64,000 bases of DNA from an uncultured Piscirickettsiaceae bacterium (GCA_913061075.1 CAJXSK010000001.1:186001-250000); one strand, 5' to 3'; positions 18,396 through 28,174 are shown, counted from the first letter of the stretch. Notes: generated by a model not told the origin, from the sequence alone. A program made the numbers and translations.

Positions 18396-19648
18396 AAATT
18401 GCTATCGTTGGTACAGGTATAGCTGGAAGTTTGGCTGCGCATCACCTAAATAAAAAGCACGATATTACCGTTTTTGAAGCCGAGAATTATGTCGGTGGAC
18501 ACACGCATACCCACACGATTGAGTTGGGTGGTGAAAAGCAAATTATTGATACGGGCTTTATTGTTTTTAATAAAAAAACGTACCCAAATTTTCTTAACTT
18601 ATTAAAAGAATTAGGTGTTGCTTACCAATCAAGTGATATGAGTTTTAGTGTCCAAAATGAACGCACGGGCCTTGAGTATAACGGTACAAATCTAAATACA
18701 TTATTCGCTCAACGTAGTAACTTGTTCAGGCCTCGTTTTTATCGAATGATAAAACAAATATTACGCTTTAACGAAGAAAGCCTCAGTCTGTTATCGGACG
18801 AAACGCATTCGATATCAATGGGTGATTACTTATCTGATAATAAATACGATAAAGAATTTATCCATGATTATATTATCCCAATGGGCGCTGCAATTTGGTC
18901 TACCGACCATGACAGCATGTTTGCATTTCCGGCCCGTTTTTTCGTCCAGTTTTTCCATAACCACGGCATGTTATCGGTTGATGTGCGTCCCGAGTGGTTC
19001 GTTATTAAAGGCGGTTCTTCTGAATACTTAAAACCACTTATTGCAGAACATAAAGATAAAATTCGCTTATCTGCGCCCGTCGAAAACGTACGTAGGACAG
19101 AGAGCGACGTTTTTGTAAAAGCGATAGGACATGATGAAGAACGTTTTGATTACATTTTTATCGCCTCGCACAGTGATCAAGCGTTAAGTGTGTTGGCTGA
19201 GCCTTCGACACTAGAAAACGAAGTGTTGGGTGCAATACCTTATACCGATAATGAAGCCGTATTACATTACGACGAAAGCGTATTACCTAAACAAAAACTA
19301 GCATGGGGTGCTTGGAATTATCACTTGTTGAAAGAAAAAAAAGACCGCGTTGCGCTGACTTACAATATGAACATCCTGCAGTCACTTAAAAGTGATTACA
19401 CATTTAATGTAACCCTCAATAATACAACAGCGATTGACCCCCATAAAATTATTAAGGAGCTCCAATACACGCATCCATTTTTTAGTATCGATGGTGTAAA
19501 AGCACAACAAAAACACAGCGAATTAAATGGCCTAAATCGCACCTATTATTGCGGCGCTTATTGGCGATATGGATTTCACGAAGATGGCGTTGTTAGTGCA
19601 TTACAAGCACTCGAAGACTTCGATAGGGACCAAATAAGTGAAAAGTAA
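18392..19648 (+). CDS. FAD-dependent oxidoreductase (COG2907 type)
   Basis: 418 residues with an N-terminal FAD motif GTGIAG (7-12), then the ENYVGGHTHTH run characteristic of this group of amino-oxidase-like flavoproteins, and YWRYGFHEDGV near the C-terminus. It is almost always found next to DUF1365 and a Cfa-like gene. In Rhodobacter, genes of this kind are under RpoE-ChrR and linked to singlet-oxygen response and furan fatty acids. ATGA overlap with the SDR gene. Confidence 0.88.
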   Translation: MKIAIVGTGIAGSLAAHHLNKKHDITVFEAENYVGGHTHTHTIELGGEKQIIDTGFIVFNKKTYPNFLNLLKELGVAYQSSDMSFSVQNERTGLEYNGTNLNTLFAQRSNLFRPRFYRMIKQILRFNEESLSLLSDETHSISMGDYLSDNKYDKEFIHDYIIPMGAAIWSTDHDSMFAFPARFFVQFFHNHGMLSVDVRPEWFVIKGGSSEYLKPLIAEHKDKIRLSAPVENVRRTESDVFVKAIGHDEERFDYIFIASHSDQALSVLAEPSTLENEVLGAIPYTDNEAVLHYDESVLPKQKLAWGAWNYHLLKEKKDRVALTYNMNILQSLKSDYTFNVTLNNTTAIDPHKIIKELQYTHPFFSIDGVKAQQKHSELNGLNRTYYCGAYWRYGFHEDGVVSALQALEDFDRDQISEK

Positions 19649-20408
19649 AATATTCACAGGTCGCGTTAGACATAGGCGGTTTACACCTAAAAAAAACGAA
19701 TTTCAATACAATATATTTATGTTGTACTTGGACCTTGATGAACTGCCGACGTTGTTTGATCGTTTTTGGCTTTGGTCTTTGAACAAAGCTAACGTGGCGA
19801 GTTTCCACACAAAAAAATATTTAGCCGACGAAAATAGCTGTATTAAAACCGGCGTTAAGAATGAAGTTGAATCTCAATTAGGCGTTATCCCGAAAGGGCC
19901 TATCAGATTACTGACACACCTAACGTATTTTGGGTATTGCTTTAACCCCGTTTCTTTTTATTATTGCTTTAACGAAGACGACGAAACGCTCGACTTCATA
20001 GTAGCCCAAATAAATAACACGCCGTGGAATGAACGGTATTGTTATGTTTTAGACAATAGACCCTCAGATATAAGCAACAAAACAAGCAAAGTGGTTAGAA
20101 GTGAGTTTGAAAAGAAATTCCACGTGTCGCCATTTTTACCAATGGATATGCAATATTTTTGGCGATTTAACACGCCGGATAATAAGTTGGCCGTGTACAT
20201 GAAAAATACACAAGAAGAAGTGACGTGTTTTGACGTCAATTTGTCCTTAAAGAGCAAAGAAATTAATGCCTTAAACCTGTGTGCTGCTCTCGTAAAGTTC
20301 CCCCTGATGACGTGGCAAGTGGTTTTCGGTATTTATTGGCAATCATTAAAACTATGGTTAAGAAAAATACCTTTTTATGATCACCCCGACAGTCACAGTG
20401 CTAAGTAA
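19638..20408 (+). CDS. DUF1365 family protein
   Basis: 256 residues starting at a GTG inside the end of the flavoprotein gene (11-base overlap). The family run YFGYCFNPVSFYYCF is present, together with GRVRHRRFTP at the N-terminus. Function is not established; constant linkage to the flavoprotein and Cfa-like genes points to the same fatty-acid modification. Confidence 0.9.
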   Translation: MKSKIFTGRVRHRRFTPKKNEFQYNIFMLYLDLDELPTLFDRFWLWSLNKANVASFHTKKYLADENSCIKTGVKNEVESQLGVIPKGPIRLLTHLTYFGYCFNPVSFYYCFNEDDETLDFIVAQINNTPWNERYCYVLDNRPSDISNKTSKVVRSEFEKKFHVSPFLPMDMQYFWRFNTPDNKLAVYMKNTQEEVTCFDVNLSLKSKEINALNLCAALVKFPLMTWQVVFGIYWQSLKLWLRKIPFYDHPDSHSAK

Positions 20409-20462
20409 CTGACAAATAGGATAAAAACATAACAACGTTTAAAGCTAAGTTAAAGGATTTAT

Positions 20463-21758
20463 ATGAGTAATTCAGCATCAGTAAAAAAACTAACGGAACA
20501 CTTAGAAAATAAAGCAAACAGTAGTAGAAGTACCTTTTTCACTAAGGTTTTAAAAAGGGCCGTGTTTAAGCACTTAAGTCAACTTCAGTACGGCGAGCTA
20601 ACCTTGACGGATAATGGAGAAACACAAACGTTTGCCGGCGATAAACGTAGCGATTTAGTCGTTGAAATGAACATTGTGAATAGCGAGTTTTATTGGTATA
20701 TCGCATTGGGTGGTAGCGTAGGTGCAGCCGAAGCTTATATAAGTGATTACTGGCGCACGTCTGACCTAACCAAGGTTATTCAACTCTTTGCACTAAATCA
20801 ATCTGTTATGGACTCTATGGAATCTGGTCTAGCAAGCTTTACGACCCCGATTAAAAAAGCATTTCATTGGCTAAATAAAAATACGCACACGGGCAGTAAA
20901 AGCAATATTGTTGCTCATTACGATTTAGGGAATGATTTTTTTAAGTTATTTCTTGATCAAACGATGATGTATTCGTCGGGTATTTTTTACAAGCCAGACG
21001 ACACGATGGAACAAGCTTCTATCAACAAATTAGAAAGAATATGTACCCGCTTAAACTTAAAGCCTGAAGATCACGTGATTGAAATTGGAACGGGGTGGGG
21101 TGGTTTTGCAATGTATGCAGCCAAAAATTATGGTTGTCACGTCACCACCACTACAATTTCTGAAGAGCAATATGCGCATACACAACAGCAAGTTGAGAGA
21201 GCAGGCTTAAGCGGTAAAATTACCTTATTAAAACAAGACTACCGTGAACTTACAGGACAGTACGATAAGCTGGTGTCTATAGAAATGATCGAAGCGGTTG
21301 GGCATCAATACTTTGATACCTTTTTTGCAAAATGCAGTGGGCTTCTAAAAGATGATGGCGAAATGTTAATTCAAGCCATCACGATTAGTGATCAGCGTTT
21401 TAATAGCGCAAAAACTGAAGTGGATTTTATAAAACGCTATATTTTCCCCGGCAGTTGCATACCGTCTGTTAACGCTATCAGCCATAGCTTAACTCAATCG
21501 GGTGACCTTCGAATAACGAACTTGGATGACATCGGTACGCATTACGCGAGAACATTAAATGAATGGAAAAGGTCGTTTAAAGAGCGCATTGAAGAGGTAA
21601 AAGCACTAGGTTTCAGTGACGCGTTCATACGAATGTGGGAATACTACTTCAGTTATTGTGAAGGTGGCTTTAAAGAACAGGTCATTAGTGTCTCTCAACT
21701 ACACTTAGTTAAACCATTGGCGCGTGTTCCAATGTCACTTACCCCCTTGGAGAAATAA
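20463..21758 (+). CDS. cyclopropane-fatty-acyl-phospholipid synthase-like methyltransferase
   Basis: 431 residues. The SAM-binding motif is EIGTGWGGFA (about 206-215), preceded by the family run VAHYDLGNDFFKLFLD and followed by EMIEAVGHQYF. Cfa enzymes methylenate acyl double bonds in membrane phospholipids; UfaM-type relatives put a methyl group on unsaturated chains on the way to furan fatty acids. With a desaturase and ECF/ChrR control in the same locus, either product is possible. AAAGGA lies before the ATG. Confidence 0.9.
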   Translation: MSNSASVKKLTEHLENKANSSRSTFFTKVLKRAVFKHLSQLQYGELTLTDNGETQTFAGDKRSDLVVEMNIVNSEFYWYIALGGSVGAAEAYISDYWRTSDLTKVIQLFALNQSVMDSMESGLASFTTPIKKAFHWLNKNTHTGSKSNIVAHYDLGNDFFKLFLDQTMMYSSGIFYKPDDTMEQASINKLERICTRLNLKPEDHVIEIGTGWGGFAMYAAKNYGCHVTTTTISEEQYAHTQQQVERAGLSGKITLLKQDYRELTGQYDKLVSIEMIEAVGHQYFDTFFAKCSGLLKDDGEMLIQAITISDQRFNSAKTEVDFIKRYIFPGSCIPSVNAISHSLTQSGDLRITNLDDIGTHYARTLNEWKRSFKERIEEVKALGFSDAFIRMWEYYFSYCEGGFKEQVISVSQLHLVKPLARVPMSLTPLEK

Positions 21759-21766
21759 CCATCAAT

Positions 21767-22261
21767 TTGTGGCAAACAGTTTTATTATTTCAAACCGGCT
21801 GGTTACTACTGGTTTTAGGTCATGAGAGTCCACTTTACTTATGCGCAATCGTTTTGATTTTGTGTTATTTGACGGTCGATTTATATAAGAAAAAACCCAG
21901 TTCTTATTTAGCGTACTTTTCTCCGAAACTGATTATGTTTAGCATTGGTTGTATTACAGACTGGAGTTTAGCCAAACTTCAAATAATTGAGTTCGCTAGT
22001 AACGCATCGGCTTTACCCTTTTGGTTATTGCTACTATGGGTGCTTTTTTCTATAACGTTTGAAAAATGTTATAGCTGGTTAAACGGTAAGCTATGGCTTG
22101 CCGCAGTACTGGGGAGTATATTTGGGCCTGCTTCGTATTGGGCTGCAAGCAAATTGTCTTCTGTCGTCATACATATGCCGGTTGAATTTACTGTATTTAG
22201 CGTAGTTTTTTGGGCTGTTTTGTTCGTTACATTTTTACGAAAACCACGCTTAGATATTTAA
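21767..22261 (+). CDS. DUF2878 integral membrane protein
   Basis: 164 residues with about five transmembrane helices. The opening LWQTVLLFQTGWLLLVLG matches DUF2878. No ATG is available: the first conventional codon is TTG at 21767. Frame continues upstream through ATC at 21761, which has the better distance from GGAG (21749-21752), so the exact start is unsure. Last gene of the lipid operon, 8 bases after the Cfa-like stop. Confidence 0.8.
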   Translation: MWQTVLLFQTGWLLLVLGHESPLYLCAIVLILCYLTVDLYKKKPSSYLAYFSPKLIMFSIGCITDWSLAKLQIIEFASNASALPFWLLLLWVLFSITFEKCYSWLNGKLWLAAVLGSIFGPASYWAASKLSSVVIHMPVEFTVFSVVFWAVLFVTFLRKPRLDI

Positions 22262-22269
22262 GCCTCAAT

Positions 22270-22638
22270 TTATTTTGCATTAACGGCAGATGAAACCAGT
22301 AAATCCACCATTAACTCAGAAGCACCTAAATGGGGTGCAAGGCTTATATCAATGTTTGGGTGTTGAGCTGTACAAATATTAATGATGTTGGGTATGTCTT
22401 CAAACACGTGGCGTCCAGAATTAAGGAAGTAGGGCAAGACAATAATAGACGTTGCGCCATCTGAAATACATTGTTCAATACCTTCAGGAATCAACACATC
22501 GGCAAGCTCTAAAAATGCAGACTTAACAATGTCGTACTGCTCACCACAGCTATTTTTAAGCTTTTCAGCTAAGGCAACAACCTCGTCATTAGATTGTTTT
22601 CGCCGGCTACCGTGTGCGACGAGTAATAATGCTTTCAT
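22270..22638 (-). CDS. CbiX/SirB-like sirohydrochlorin chelatase
   Basis: 122-residue single-domain member of the class II chelatases, which insert iron or cobalt into sirohydrochlorin. VAHGSRR near the start supplies the metal His (H10); the SGRHVFEDIPN segment is the second family mark. It overlaps the psiE stop by four bases and converges on the DUF2878 gene. Whether it serves siroheme or cobalamin synthesis cannot be told here. Confidence 0.85.
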   Translation of the reverse strand: MKALLLVAHGSRRKQSNDEVVALAEKLKNSCGEQYDIVKSAFLELADVLIPEGIEQCISDGATSIIVLPYFLNSGRHVFEDIPNIINICTAQHPNIDISLAPHLGASELMVDLLVSSAVNAK

Positions 22639-23093
22639 GGTTTAACGACATCATCTTTATTTTTTCCTAACAAATAATAAGTGATGCCTAATGCCAAAAT
22701 AATGCTGGCTAATGCAAACATATGCATTGGAACTACAAACTTAAAATCAATAATAATCACCTTTCTAGCCATTGCCATCATGGCGGTTGCGATAACTAAT
22801 CTTAATGGAAATACATCTGTTCTTAGGTACAAAACAATATTTTGAAAAATTTCGATTGCTATTAAGACGGCTAAAAATGCTGCGAACGTTTTAAAGATAT
22901 CGGACAGGCTTAACAGTAAAAAAGGAGGCGCAATAAGCTGGTTGTACATGACGTACAAAACATCGGCTACGCCCCAAAAAATAACCAGTACCATCAACAC
23001 AGCTAATATTCTAATGGCAAGTTTAATCGCCTTATGTAAAACAGAAATTAAAGGGTCGTGGTGCTCGGTGGGTAGTTCATCATGGTTGTTCAT
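22635..23093 (-). CDS. PsiE-family membrane protein
   Basis: 152 residues with four transmembrane helices and the family run LRTDVFPLRLVIATAMMA followed by RKVIIIDFK. PsiE was named as phosphate-starvation inducible in E. coli; function unknown. It sits 68 bases after the Old Yellow Enzyme gene and overlaps the chelatase. Confidence 0.87.
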   Translation of the reverse strand: MNNHDELPTEHHDPLISVLHKAIKLAIRILAVLMVLVIFWGVADVLYVMYNQLIAPPFLLLSLSDIFKTFAAFLAVLIAIEIFQNIVLYLRTDVFPLRLVIATAMMAMARKVIIIDFKFVVPMHMFALASIILALGITYYLLGKNKDDVVKP

Positions 23094-23161
23094 TTTTGCT
23101 CTCTTTATAAATTTAAGTAATGTAATCTTGTTTAGTATTAAGTTAGGTATTGTATGCAGGC

Positions 23162-24298
23162 CTAACGGAGTCCTAATTTGCGCATAACGCGTTCACGTTT
23201 GTTTAGCCACCAACCAAAGGCTGGGTCCCATAGGGAATAATCATCATCCGCTGCAATTTCTTTAGCTGCCTGTAAAGGCCAATTAGGGTTGTTCAATAAC
23301 TCCCTACCAATGGCGATAAGGTCGGCTTGCCCCGATTCGATAACCGTATTTGCAACACGCGCATCCCATATAAAACCAACCGCCATTGTTGCAATATCGA
23401 CATTCTGGCGTATTTCTTTGGAAAAACCTGCTTGAAAAGCTGGGCCAATAGGGAATGAGATCGGCGGGTGTGGGCCGCCAATGCCGCCGCTCGAACAATC
23501 AATCACATCTACACCCCGGTCTTTAAGTGCTTTAGCCAACTGAATACTATCTTCAACAGTCCAACCGCCGTCTATCCAATCCGTTGCTGATATGCGGAAG
23601 AATAATGCCTTTTCTGCAGGCCAATTTTTTCTGACGGATGACGCGACGTCTAAAGCGAGTTTAATACGACCTTCGAAACTGCCGCCCCATTGATCTGATC
23701 GGGTATTGCATAAAGGTGAGTAAAACTGATGCAATAAAAACCCGTGGGCGGCATACACTTCAATGGCGTCAAAACCTGCTGAATCAGCTCGTGCTGCGGC
23801 TAGTCCAAAATCTTCAATAATTTGATGAATATCTTCATCAGTCATTATTTTTGGCGCAGGCCACTCTTTTCCATAAGGCTCGTTTGTAGGCCCTATTGCA
23901 GCCCAAGGCGCTTCGTTTCTTTCTTTAACGTCTTGTTCGTTAACAGGCGATTCACCATGCCACGGGCGTCGCTCACTGGCTTTTCTACCTGCATGTGAGA
24001 GTTGAATGCCTACGATTGACCCTTCGGCTTTAATGAACTTAGTGATTGGTTTTAATGCGTCTAGTTGATGGTCATTCCAAAGTCCTAGATCACCGTGCGT
24101 ACGCCGTCCATCTGACGAAATGGCAGTTGCTTCTGTAAATACGATACCGCAACCGCCTAAGGCGAATCGGCTTAAGTGTGCAAAGTGCCAATCATTGGCC
24201 ACTCCGTCTTTTGCTCTGTATTGGCTCATTGGTGAAACGCAGACACGATTTTTCAGTGTCAGGCTTCTTATTTGAAAGGGGTCAAAAAGTTTCGCCAT
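23162..24298 (-). CDS. NADH:flavin oxidoreductase (Old Yellow Enzyme, YqjM-like)
   Basis: 378 residues, an FMN-binding TIM barrel. Marks include the opening FDPFQIRSLTLKNRV, the HAGRKAS run, AAHGFLLHQFYSP with the downstream NTRSDQWGG, and the late ADLIAIGRELLNNPNW. The family reduces activated C=C bonds with NAD(P)H, which would fit detoxifying reactive enals from oxidised lipids (inference). It follows the lipocalin gene by 43 bases in the photolyase series. Confidence 0.92.
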   Translation of the reverse strand: MAKLFDPFQIRSLTLKNRVCVSPMSQYRAKDGVANDWHFAHLSRFALGGCGIVFTEATAISSDGRRTHGDLGLWNDHQLDALKPITKFIKAEGSIVGIQLSHAGRKASERRPWHGESPVNEQDVKERNEAPWAAIGPTNEPYGKEWPAPKIMTDEDIHQIIEDFGLAAARADSAGFDAIEVYAAHGFLLHQFYSPLCNTRSDQWGGSFEGRIKLALDVASSVRKNWPAEKALFFRISATDWIDGGWTVEDSIQLAKALKDRGVDVIDCSSGGIGGPHPPISFPIGPAFQAGFSKEIRQNVDIATMAVGFIWDARVANTVIESGQADLIAIGRELLNNPNWPLQAAKEIAADDDYSLWDPAFGWWLNKRERVMRKLGLR

Positions 24299-24341
24299 GT
24301 GTGTTCCAATAATTTTAAAATCCGCTGATACAGTTTACGTG

Positions 24342-24854
24342 TTAATTATGTTCAACAACAATCAATTGTGATGTGTTAAACCCCCGTTCTTTAGACATTG
24401 AGATAAACTTTTCCATAATCTCTGGTTTAACGGAGGGGGTTCTTGATAACAGCCATAAGTAATCCTTATCGGGCCCTGATATAAAGGCATATTGATAATT
24501 CTCTTTATCTAACTCAAAAATAATATACGAACCATAAAACGGGCCAAAAAATGAAACCTTTAAATATCCTTCGTTTGGTTCGTTAACAAAGTAGGCTTTA
24601 CCTAACGCTTCTTTCCACGCATTGTTTTCTGATGAAAACCCACGATTGAGAACGGTTACACCACCGTCTTCTCTCAAGCTGTATTCTGCGCTTACTTGGT
24701 TTAAACCTCTTTCAAACGAATGATCTAGTCGAGCAACTTCGTACCATTTACCTAAATATTTATTAAGCTCAAAGTTTGAAACGGGTTGAACGCCGGGTGG
24801 CAAACCAACACAGCCAGATAGAATGAAAAGAAAACCATATATAAAATAACGCAT
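24342..24854 (-). CDS. blc: outer-membrane lipocalin (Blc-like)
   Basis: 170 residues with lipobox LSGC (Cys about 15) and the lipocalin GxW motif in YLGKWYEVARLDHSFERG. The C-terminal LWLLSRTP segment is typical of Blc. Blc binds lysophospholipids and fatty acids and is stress induced. It lies 11 bases after the photolyase gene, so it is part of the same transcript. Confidence 0.92.
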   Translation of the reverse strand: MRYFIYGFLFILSGCVGLPPGVQPVSNFELNKYLGKWYEVARLDHSFERGLNQVSAEYSLREDGGVTVLNRGFSSENNAWKEALGKAYFVNEPNEGYLKVSFFGPFYGSYIIFELDKENYQYAFISGPDKDYLWLLSRTPSVKPEIMEKFISMSKERGFNTSQLIVVEHN

Positions 24855-24865
24855 TGTTTTATCCT

Positions 24866-26281
24866 TTAATTAACATCTTGTTTTAGTTGTTTAAAAACAG
24901 AAAGAGCCCTTAACCTGCAAACCTTTAAATCTACAATGGGTGCTGGGTAATTCTCAGGCTTATTTTTAACGTTCGGTAAGTGAATCTCTTTATCGGACAA
25001 GTGAGCCAACTCGGGTAAATAATGGCGAATAAAGGTGCCATTCGGATCAAACCGTTGTGATTGAGTGACAGGATTGAAAATTCTGAAGTAGGGAACGGCA
25101 TCAGTTCCTGTTGATGCACACCATTGCCAACCCCCATTGTTTGCCGCCAGGTCGCCATCAATCAAATGTTGCATAAACCAACGCTCACCTAAACGCCAAT
25201 CAATTAATAAATGCTTGGTTAAAAACATGGCGACTACCATCCGCAAACGGTTGTGCATCCAGCCTCGCGCCAGTAGTTGTCGAATAGCCGCATCAATTAG
25301 AGGAAACCCAGTTTTACCTTGCTGCCATGCGCTTAATTGTTCGTCATCATGTCGCCATTCAATTTGTTCAGTTTGTATTTTCCACGGTTTATGCCTAGAA
25401 ACTTGTGGGTAATCAATCAGTGTATGTTTGTAAAATTCTCGCCATAGCAATTCATTTTGCCAAATACGTATGTCTGCATTAGCTTCTCCGTATTGTTCAG
25501 AAGCTTGCCAACATTGGCGGATTGAAATAATGCCGCTCGCCAAATAAGGCGATAGGCGACTGGTGCCAGCTATTGCTGGTAGATCGCGGTTATTTTGGTA
25601 ACTTCGGATGGGTTGTTGACAAAAGTCGGCTAGTCTCGCTATGGCTTTTTGCTCACCTGCGGGCCAAAAATAACGCAGACTTTTCGACACCGTTGGCCAC
25701 GATATGTCTATCAAATCACATTGTTGTTCTAACGTATTAACAGTCGTTTTTATACAAGGATCTGGCGCTGGGTAAACATGAAACGAATTCAATAGGTAGC
25801 GTCTAGCGTGCTTTGAAAAAGGCGTAAACACCTTAAAGGGTGTGCCTGCTTTCGTCCTTAAACTCGCCGGTGGTAAGAGTAACTGGTCATGATAGTGTTG
25901 ATATGACAGTCCCATTTTTTGACAACGCTCCATAACGGCCTGATCTCTTTGCTGTTCGTTGGCTTGGTACTCTTGGTTAAAATGCAATTGATTGATTTGC
26001 CATTGTTGGCAAATAGTGGCAATTAAATCTGGTATTTGCTGATAGCTGTTCACCTCAAAAAAATGAAGTGTGATATTAAGTTTAGCCAGACCTTGTTTTA
26101 GTTCAAAAAGATTGCGGTGCCAGAAATCTATTTTAACTTCAGCATCATCGTGTTTTTGCCATTGATCTGGGGTTGCTATATAAATCGCAGTTACAGCTTG
26201 CCCTGCTTGGCAAGCATGAAAAAGTGCCGGATTATCTTTTATGCGCAAATCATTGCGAAACCAAACTAATTGTTGTGACAT
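24866..26281 (-). CDS. phrB: deoxyribodipyrimidine photolyase
   Basis: 471 residues, the length of E. coli PhrB (472). The N-terminal antenna-binding domain begins QLVWFRNDLRIKDNPAL; the C-terminal FAD domain has GWMHNRLRMVVAMFLTK, then WCASTGTDAVPYFRIFNP. Class I CPD photolyase, which uses blue light to split pyrimidine dimers. Its ATG shares one base with the merR stop, so it is coupled to the regulator. Confidence 0.96.
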   Translation of the reverse strand: MSQQLVWFRNDLRIKDNPALFHACQAGQAVTAIYIATPDQWQKHDDAEVKIDFWHRNLFELKQGLAKLNITLHFFEVNSYQQIPDLIATICQQWQINQLHFNQEYQANEQQRDQAVMERCQKMGLSYQHYHDQLLLPPASLRTKAGTPFKVFTPFSKHARRYLLNSFHVYPAPDPCIKTTVNTLEQQCDLIDISWPTVSKSLRYFWPAGEQKAIARLADFCQQPIRSYQNNRDLPAIAGTSRLSPYLASGIISIRQCWQASEQYGEANADIRIWQNELLWREFYKHTLIDYPQVSRHKPWKIQTEQIEWRHDDEQLSAWQQGKTGFPLIDAAIRQLLARGWMHNRLRMVVAMFLTKHLLIDWRLGERWFMQHLIDGDLAANNGGWQWCASTGTDAVPYFRIFNPVTQSQRFDPNGTFIRHYLPELAHLSDKEIHLPNVKNKPENYPAPIVDLKVCRLRALSVFKQLKQDVN

Positions 26282-27183
26282 TATTTTTTTAATTTAGCCA
26301 ACCAAGCTTGCATAACTGTTGAGTGCCAACATTCACTCATGTTGCCGCCAACCGAATTAAGGGGTATATCAGCTAGTTGTTTATCGTGAATATCAGCCAT
26401 GCGGCCTACGCAGATGATATCTTCTTGCCACAAGTTGCTTAACTTAGATAATTGATTGAATGTTGTTTGCTCTACGCGTTGATCTGCAAAAATTATTAAT
26501 GGCAATTCCGCATTATTATTCAATCGTGCTAAGCCTGCTAAATCATCAACTGTATTAAAGGCATTCACGCGAATGCCGCTTTGCAATAGCTGGGTATGTA
26601 GCAAATAGTAATTTTGCGATGGTCCAGTTACATCTAGACTCGCTAAGTAGCAATTCTCTTGTGCTTTTTGTTTGTCGGCACGTAACGTCACAATCAACAC
26701 TTGGCGTTGCCAGCCCTGTTGCCACAATTGTTGTTCCAGTTGGTAGCCTAACGGTTGCTGTTGCCAGCGCTGTATCAATAATGCGTGTAAAGGTTGGTAT
26801 ACCTGCTCACATAACGTGACAAAGGGCGCCGCCTTGTTCAATTCGTCAAGCAGTTGGTTTAAGCCGCGTTGTTTAAGCTGTATTATTGCCGCTAGCAAGT
26901 CGTTTTGTTGTTTTACCCATTGCTCATCAGTTGATGGTATATCGTTGGATGACTTGCCACTGGCAAGCAACGCGGGCACTTTGCTAATCGCTACGCCGCG
27001 ATTAAGCCACGACAAAATGTGTTGAATTTGCTGAATATTGTTTTGGTTATAAACGCGGTGGCCTTTTGGTGTTCTTTGTGGCTTAATTAATCCATATCGA
27101 CGTTCCCATGCACGTAAGGTGACAGATGCAACGCCAGTTTGCTGGCTAACATCACCAATAGTAAATGCTTGTTCAGATGGCAT
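26281..27183 (-). CDS. MerR-family regulator, LitR/PplR-like
   Basis: 300 residues. The N-terminal winged helix (about 7-75) has VASVTLRAWERRYGL and KGHRVYN. The C-terminal 200 residues resemble the helical plus Rossmann parts of B12-type MerR proteins, but the cobalamin-ligand DxHxxG motif is absent, as in class II LitR proteins, which do not depend on B12. Placement next to phrB and the fitting palindrome at 28168-28191 support a light-responsive repressor. It overlaps the upstream DUF523 gene by 11 bases. Confidence 0.87.
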   Translation of the reverse strand: MPSEQAFTIGDVSQQTGVASVTLRAWERRYGLIKPQRTPKGHRVYNQNNIQQIQHILSWLNRGVAISKVPALLASGKSSNDIPSTDEQWVKQQNDLLAAIIQLKQRGLNQLLDELNKAAPFVTLCEQVYQPLHALLIQRWQQQPLGYQLEQQLWQQGWQRQVLIVTLRADKQKAQENCYLASLDVTGPSQNYYLLHTQLLQSGIRVNAFNTVDDLAGLARLNNNAELPLIIFADQRVEQTTFNQLSKLSNLWQEDIICVGRMADIHDKQLADIPLNSVGGNMSECWHSTVMQAWLAKLKK

Positions 27184-28117
27184 TTCGTAAACTCAAATTG
27201 TCGGGGTAGGGTTGCAAATAAGCCTGTTTAGCAATGTAGGGGTCAGGGTGGTTACTAAAGTGGTGTTTAAGTAGGGTAATCGGAACAATTAATGGCACTT
27301 GATTGGTGCGGTATTGGTCAATGATATTGGCGAGCTCTTGTTTTTCTTTAGCGGACAAGACCTTTTTCAAATAGCCTTGTAAATGCATCAACACATTAGT
27401 ATGGGTTTTACGGGTGGCTAGAATACTCAGTTTTTCCATCAATAAGCTAAAATAACGCTTAGCTAATTCATCAACATCATGCTTCCCAGCATCGGCTAAT
27501 AGTCGCCCCAGTTCAACATAATGAGTCGGAGAGCGCGCCATAAGGCAATATTTATAACTGGCGTGAAATTCAATAATGGTGTGGTGGCTAATCCCTTGTT
27601 TATTTAATTGTTGCCAATTGTGGTATGCATAAACCCGGGTGATAAAGTTTTCCCGCAATACAGCATCTTCTAATCGGCCAGATTCTTCAACGGGTAATAA
27701 TGGGTTAGCATCCATAACCGCTTTTGCATAAACCCCACGCCCTGGTTCGGCGGCTGGGTAACCGCTTTCTTGAAATACCTTGACCCGAAAAACACCGCAA
27801 CTGGGTGATTTTTGCATAAAAACATAGCCACATAGATGATCTAATTGCTTGGCCTTGTTTTTGCTAAACGTATTCAGTTGGTCGGTATAATCTATGCTGT
27901 TGTCGTGTACAGCAACAACGCTAGGTGAGTTAATGTCGCCAATTTGGCGTATGGGTTTACGAGGGATTGACATGCCGCTAGCAACTTCTGGGCACTCGGG
28001 TATAAACTCAAAATAGCGTGATAAGTTGTCACTGCACAAGTGAGAATGTTTATGTCCGCCATCAAAACGCACTTCATTGCCCAGCAAACAACTACTGATG
28101 CCTACTTTTATTTTCAT
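27173..28117 (-). CDS. DUF523 - DUF1722 (YbgA) protein
   Basis: 314 residues in two domains. DUF523 (about 1-150) begins VGISSCLLGNEVRFDGG and holds SPSCGVFRVK. DUF1722/YbgA (about 175-300) holds the family run EFHASYKYCLMARSP. In E. coli, ybgA lies directly upstream of phr; this gene likewise leads a photolyase operon. Function unknown; conserved cysteines suggest metal or cofactor binding. First gene after the palindromic operator. Confidence 0.92.
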   Translation of the reverse strand: MKIKVGISSCLLGNEVRFDGGHKHSHLCSDNLSRYFEFIPECPEVASGMSIPRKPIRQIGDINSPSVVAVHDNSIDYTDQLNTFSKNKAKQLDHLCGYVFMQKSPSCGVFRVKVFQESGYPAAEPGRGVYAKAVMDANPLLPVEESGRLEDAVLRENFITRVYAYHNWQQLNKQGISHHTIIEFHASYKYCLMARSPTHYVELGRLLADAGKHDVDELAKRYFSLLMEKLSILATRKTHTNVLMHLQGYLKKVLSAKEKQELANIIDQYRTNQVPLIVPITLLKHHFSNHPDPYIAKQAYLQPYPDNLSLRNAI

Positions 28118-28145
28118 TGTTAATGGCTCTTAAGAACAGTGTTTT

Positions 28146-28174
28146 AGATTACCAATTAACAAATACTTATACAA
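28146..28174 (-). promoter_or_regulatory. predicted sigma-70 promoter of the photolyase operon
   Basis: Minus strand: TTGTAT (28174-28169), 17-base spacer, TAATCT (28151-28146), about 30 bases before the DUF523 start. The -35 lies inside the palindrome at 28168-28191, so a bound regulator would block polymerase. Confidence 0.55.

Noticed and set aside
26281-27183. A cobalamin-binding CarH-type photoreceptor
   Set aside because: The fold seems related, but the B12-ligand DxHxxG motif is missing.
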